Below the pieces are notes generated by a model. That model was given only the letters and a program-made list of their open reading frames with translations, made no database searches and had not been told where the DNA came from. The position numbers and the translations under genes are program-made. From positions 1 to 47,735 of the forward strand of contig CACAPQ010000018.1 in NCBI GenBank assembly GCA_902534325.1: 47,735 bases of DNA, in the 5' to 3' direction. The first letter of the stretch is position 1. Each line of letters opens with the position of its first letter. This document shows, in pieces, positions 43,667 to 47,735 of the stretch. Source of the stretch: Paracoccaceae bacterium. GTDB taxonomy: Bacteria > Pseudomonadota > Alphaproteobacteria > Rhodobacterales > Rhodobacteraceae.

Positions 43667-45609
43667 ACTTTATTTTTTCTAAACATTTCTAATTCTTTTA
43701 AAACTTTTCCAAGTTTATTCTGTTGCTCGAGGACAGCCATTCGATCTTTAGCAGGATAAACTTCTAAAGGTGGCTTTCCTTTAAAAAGTGCTTGCAAGGT
43801 TATGTCACGTGCAATAGGGGCTGCGGATTTTGAGCCAGCTCCGCCATGCTCTACTACCACTGCAACAGCTATTTTTGGTTTATTGTATGGTGCAAAATTG
43901 ATGAAGAGCCCATGATCTCTTCTTTTCCAAGGTAAATCTTCGTTTTTAGTTACGCCATTTTCTCGCTCTGCATCTGTTATATTTCTGACCTGGCTGGTGC
44001 CAGTTTTGCCTGCCATTCGATACGCATCATCTATAACGCGTGATCCATAGGCTGTACCCCTCCGGTCATTACTAGCCTCGAAAAGCGCTTTTCTAATAAT
44101 TTTAAGATAGGACTTTTCTATATCCAAATTTTCAATACTTTTTGAATTGTAAAAATTTTTCCCATTTATTGACTTAGTCAATATCGGTTTCACGTTTCTG
44201 CCGCTTGCTAAACGAGCAGCCATAACAGCTAATTGAAGTGGAGAAGAAAGGACGTAACCTTGCCCGATTGCTGCATTTACAGTATCTCCGACTAACCATT
44301 CTTGGTTCCTGTTGCTTAGCTTCCATTCCCGGCTAGGTACTAGACCTTTTGTAATTGCCGACATTGGAATATCATGTTTTATTCCCAACCCAAGTTTAGT
44401 TGCCATTTCATTAATTCGGTCAATCCCAACCTTTAGAGCTAATTCATAGAAATAAACATCGCAGCTTTCACTAAGGGATTTTGCTAGGTCCATCTCACCA
44501 TGGCCACCTTTTTTCCAACAGTGAAAAAACCTATTAGAAACCTCCATTTTTCCATTACAAGAAAAAGAATCTTTTGGCCCAATTATTTTTGCTTCTAAAG
44601 CGGCAAGGGCAGTGACAATTTTAAAGGTCGATCCAGGAGGATAGGCGTCCTGCACAGTTTTTGAAGCTAAAGGCCTAAATTCATTGTCCCTAAGTTCATT
44701 AAAATCCGAATAAGAAATGCCTCTTACAAATTTATTTGGATCGTAACTTGGAGATGAAGCAATACCGAGAATTTCACCATTTTTACAATTCATGACTACA
44801 GCAGAGGCACTTTCTGAACCTAACCTAGCTTGAATATATGATTGCAACTCTGTATCAACAGTTAGTTGGATATTGTTGCCTGGCTTTCCTTCTGTTCTAT
44901 CAAGATTTCTCATGACGCGGCCTAGTGCGTTTACCTCTACTTTCATTACACCCGCACTGCCCCTCAAAGTATCTTCAAAATGTTTTTCTACACCTACTTT
45001 ACCAACTTGAAATCGGGGAATTTTTAAAAGTGGATTATTTTTGTTGCCTCTTTTTAGATCATTATCGCTCACCGGCCCAACATATCCTACGACGTGGGCA
45101 TAGCTTTCAAATGACGGATATACCCTCGATAATCCTTGTTCGACAGATACTCCGGGTAAATTAGGTGTATTTGCTGCAATCCTCGCTATTTCTTCAAAAC
45201 TGAGTTGATCTCGTATTGTAACTGGCAAAAAGGGAGCACTTCTTTTAGTTTCTTTAATTACTCTTGTTGCATCGCGTTGAGATATTTTTATAAGGTTACT
45301 CAAAGAGTATAATGTTTGTTCGATATTTCCTGCATCTTCTTTCACAACAGTAATTCTGAAACTTTGTTCATTTCGCGCAATTATCTTTCCATTGCGATCA
45401 TACACTTCCCCTCTTGCGGGAGCGATCAGTCTTATATTAATTCGGTTCTCATCTGCCAGTAATCGATATTCGCTTGCCTCCTCAACTTGCAATTTTCGCA
45501 TTCTAAAAGCCAAGCCTGCTATGAAAGCAGTCTGTAAACCACCAAGAATTAAACCTCGCCTAGACAGTTTGGCATAACTTTTTTGATTTAGTTGAATTCT
45601 ATCCGCCAT
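43663..45609 (-). CDS. mrdA: Penicillin-binding protein 2 (elongation transpeptidase)
   Basis: A 648-residue class B PBP. One N-terminal membrane helix (about residues 22-38) anchors it in the inner membrane. A dimerisation domain follows, then the transpeptidase domain. The active-site motif is PPGSTFKIVTAL with Ser-x-x-Lys (STFK), followed by ESCDVYFYE (the SxN-equivalent) and AGKTGTSQV (the KTG box), so all three penicillin-binding motifs are present. PBP2 crosslinks glycan made by RodA in the elongasome. The 7 bp between mreD and this gene make tight coupling likely. The start ATG 45609 has only a weak ribosome binding site. Confidence 0.96.
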   Translation of the reverse strand: MADRIQLNQKSYAKLSRRGLILGGLQTAFIAGLAFRMRKLQVEEASEYRLLADENRINIRLIAPARGEVYDRNGKIIARNEQSFRITVVKEDAGNIEQTLYSLSNLIKISQRDATRVIKETKRSAPFLPVTIRDQLSFEEIARIAANTPNLPGVSVEQGLSRVYPSFESYAHVVGYVGPVSDNDLKRGNKNNPLLKIPRFQVGKVGVEKHFEDTLRGSAGVMKVEVNALGRVMRNLDRTEGKPGNNIQLTVDTELQSYIQARLGSESASAVVMNCKNGEILGIASSPSYDPNKFVRGISYSDFNELRDNEFRPLASKTVQDAYPPGSTFKIVTALAALEAKIIGPKDSFSCNGKMEVSNRFFHCWKKGGHGEMDLAKSLSESCDVYFYELALKVGIDRINEMATKLGLGIKHDIPMSAITKGLVPSREWKLSNRNQEWLVGDTVNAAIGQGYVLSSPLQLAVMAARLASGRNVKPILTKSINGKNFYNSKSIENLDIEKSYLKIIRKALFEASNDRRGTAYGSRVIDDAYRMAGKTGTSQVRNITDAERENGVTKNEDLPWKRRDHGLFINFAPYNKPKIAVAVVVEHGGAGSKSAAPIARDITLQALFKGKPPLEVYPAKDRMAVLEQQNKLGKVLKELEMFRKNKV

Positions 45610-45615
45610 AATAAA

Positions 45616-46131
45616 TTATCTTTGGATTATTTTTTCAGTATCTGCAGCGTCAAACTTATAAAAGCTTCCGATAAGCACTGAAAAAAATGGATACAGTGCC
45701 AACGTCACTATTACTTCTATCAGTGTTAATCTGATTCCTGCAGATGGAATAAATAACAAAACCGAAATAAAGTAATAAATCAGGAGGATAAGAGTTAAAA
45801 AGATGGCAACACTAACCCAGCCAAACATGAAAGAGTTTACTTCCTGATTTTGCAATTTTCTTTTTAAAAAGAAAAAGCCAAGCACCGTCAAGGATGACAT
45901 CAAACCCGGTGGCCGCATAAGAAAAAAATCTTCTATCAAAAAAATGATAGCGATAAGAAAACTCGATGTGAATTCAGGCCTTTTGGAAACTATAGCTGCG
46001 AAAAATACTAAAAGGACATTTGGACCAGACCAAGTTTGTGGTGTGGTCTGTAGAGGCAGAATTTGGAAGAAAATGATCAACAATCCAATACAAAAATATA
46101 CAACTTGGTGGGCAAAACTTTTTATATTCAT
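45616..46131 (-). CDS. mreD: Rod shape-determining protein MreD
   Basis: A 171-residue integral membrane protein with about five hydrophobic helices, the size and position expected of MreD. Helical segments are VVYFCIGLLIIFFQILPLQ at the start, then several more, ending with LYPFFSVLIGSFYKF. Primary sequence is poorly conserved in this family, so the call relies mostly on its place between mreC and mrdA; PGLMSSLTVLGFFFLKRKL (about residues 74-92) and a proline-arginine pair fit the alphaproteobacterial form. MreD links the MreB filament to the periplasmic MreC. It follows mreC by 2 bp. Confidence 0.88.
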   Translation of the reverse strand: MNIKSFAHQVVYFCIGLLIIFFQILPLQTTPQTWSGPNVLLVFFAAIVSKRPEFTSSFLIAIIFLIEDFFLMRPPGLMSSLTVLGFFFLKRKLQNQEVNSFMFGWVSVAIFLTLILLIYYFISVLLFIPSAGIRLTLIEVIVTLALYPFFSVLIGSFYKFDAADTEKIIQR

Positions 46132-46133
46132 AT

Positions 46134-47042
46134 TTATGTACCGTTTGCCTCAGTGCTTTGGTCATCAGACAACGACTTCATACTTTTATTTATTATTAAG
46201 TTGCCCGGGTTATCAATTGTTTCTGTTCCAAAATTTCTCAAAACTCTCAAAAACTCAAGTCTTTCATAATCTGCTGCAAGACGTACACGTAATCGGCCAG
46301 AGGGGTCTAATGCTAGCCGTCCAATTAGAAGGTTTGGAGGAAAAACCCCACCACTTCCAGAGGTTTCAACTCGATCTCCAGGCCTAACCAAACCTGCATT
46401 TTCCAAAAACTCAATAGTAGGAGCAATCGTGTTATCTCCGGCAATTAAGGCTTGCTGTCCGGAAGGTTGGATAGTTGCAGGAATAATAGAAGCTGTATCT
46501 GTTAATAACAAAACGCGAGATGTTTTTTTACCTACGCCTGAAATGCGGCCGACTAAGCCCAGTCCATCCATAGCCGCCCAGCCATCTTGAATGCCGTCTT
46601 GAACCCCAACATTTACAAGAACTGATTGGCGAAATGGAGAGCCGCTATCAGCTAAAACAATGCTGGAAATGTGAGTAAGTTTTGGATTAAGTTGAAGATT
46701 ATTTAAATCCAATAATCGGGCATTTTCTTGTTCAAGTTGAAGGGCAGCTTCTTTCCAGCTTTTCATCTGCTGCAGCTCTCTCCTAAGCTCTTGATTCTGC
46801 TCGTATAAAGATTGGTAACTTCTAAAGTCTTGAGTTATGCGGATTAGGCCTGTCATAGGAGCCATTACCCATTCAAATTTTGGTAAAATATAATCAATGA
46901 CTTCCGCTCTAAGCTTTTCAACGCGTGGATTATCAACGCGCCATATTAAAAATAAAGCGACGAGCAAGAAAACAATTATACCGGTAGTTAAATATCTAAA
47001 CGGTGCTAAGGTATCCACTTCTTTTGGATTAGGCCTTGCCAA
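46134..47042 (-). CDS. mreC: Rod shape-determining protein MreC
   Basis: A 302-residue bitopic protein. A membrane helix (FRYLTTGIIVFLLVALFLIWRV, about residues 14-35) is followed by a coiled coil (YEQNQELRRELQQMKSWKEAALQLEQENARLLDL, about 79-113) and then the beta-barrel-like periplasmic domain. The domain carries family hallmarks such as VNVGVQDGIQDGWAAMDGLGLVGRISGVGKKTSRVLLLTD and the VRPGDRVETSGSGGVFPPNLLIG segment. It scaffolds the elongation complex in the periplasm and couples MreB to PBP2 and RodA. It begins 26 bp after mreB. Confidence 0.95.
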   Translation of the reverse strand: MARPNPKEVDTLAPFRYLTTGIIVFLLVALFLIWRVDNPRVEKLRAEVIDYILPKFEWVMAPMTGLIRITQDFRSYQSLYEQNQELRRELQQMKSWKEAALQLEQENARLLDLNNLQLNPKLTHISSIVLADSGSPFRQSVLVNVGVQDGIQDGWAAMDGLGLVGRISGVGKKTSRVLLLTDTASIIPATIQPSGQQALIAGDNTIAPTIEFLENAGLVRPGDRVETSGSGGVFPPNLLIGRLALDPSGRLRVRLAADYERLEFLRVLRNFGTETIDNPGNLIINKSMKSLSDDQSTEANGT

Positions 47043-47068
47043 GTAATCCTCTTTGCTGCTGGTACAGG

Positions 47069-47735
<667 letters not shown>

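Noticed and set aside
45944-46387. 147-residue plus-strand open frame across mreD and mreC
   Set aside because: It spans two well-identified genes of the mre operon on the other strand and has no recognisable domain.

Overview
This is a compact, AT-rich stretch of alphaproteobacterial chromosome. Gene content points to the Rhodobacterales (roseobacter-type) with a streamlined, low-GC genome. The evidence is class I lysyl-tRNA synthetase, an NDUFS4-like complex I protein, DUF2125 and DUF4864 proteins, an ECF11 sigma factor with ChrR followed by the gene set it controls in Rhodobacter, and the mreBCD-mrdA-rodA order. Many genes overlap by the ATGA start/stop sequence, several convergent pairs overlap by about 10 bp, and no gene-free stretch exceeds 300 bases. 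I saw no insertion sequence, prophage, integrase or CRISPR array. The genus is not determinable from the sequence alone.

Layout. 1-5712 (minus): a CocE/NonD-type hydrolase, a Tat-exported peptide-family solute-binding protein and two permeases of an ABC importer; the ATPases must lie off the left edge. A diheme cytochrome c (5763) and tRNA-Arg(TCT) (6702) follow on the plus strand. 6787-10973 (minus): an oxidative galactose (De Ley-Doudoroff) operon with SDR sugar dehydrogenase, KDGal kinase, KDPGal aldolase, SMP-30 lactonase and mutarotase, lacking galactonate dehydratase. 11079-20394 is housekeeping: ettA, nadD, a TerB-like protein, lysK, a DUF4864 protein, uvrB, an NDUFS4-like protein and an orphan ThDP enzyme. 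20409-26594 holds rmuC, mutL, a YhiN-type flavoprotein, a small HNH protein, an enoyl-CoA hydratase-like protein lacking the usual catalytic glutamates, and an SDR. 26713-30407 (plus) holds a DUF2125 protein, a PmbA/TldD protein and a CysQ/IMPase-family phosphatase.

30396-35779 is a singlet-oxygen stress module: chrR and rpoE on the minus strand, and a plus-strand four-gene operon (FAD oxidoreductase, DUF1365, MFS, SDR) matching the RpoE regulon cluster of R. sphaeroides. Two TGATCC elements in the spacer are candidate RpoE promoters. 35771-38635 (minus) encodes a histidine phosphatase and two separate saccharopine dehydrogenases, a eukaryote-like lysine catabolic route. A 22-bp inverted repeat separates it from a stand-alone molybdenum formate dehydrogenase (38816). 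41589-47735 (minus) is the cell elongation operon mreB(partial)-mreC-mreD-mrdA-rodA, with a GhrA-type hydroxyacid dehydrogenase translationally coupled at its end.

No wholly new system is obvious. The best leads are the sigma-E promoter arrangement and its lipid-type operon, the split saccharopine pathway with its palindrome, and the hydrolase-transporter cluster. All functional calls rest on reading motifs by eye; no database search was run.
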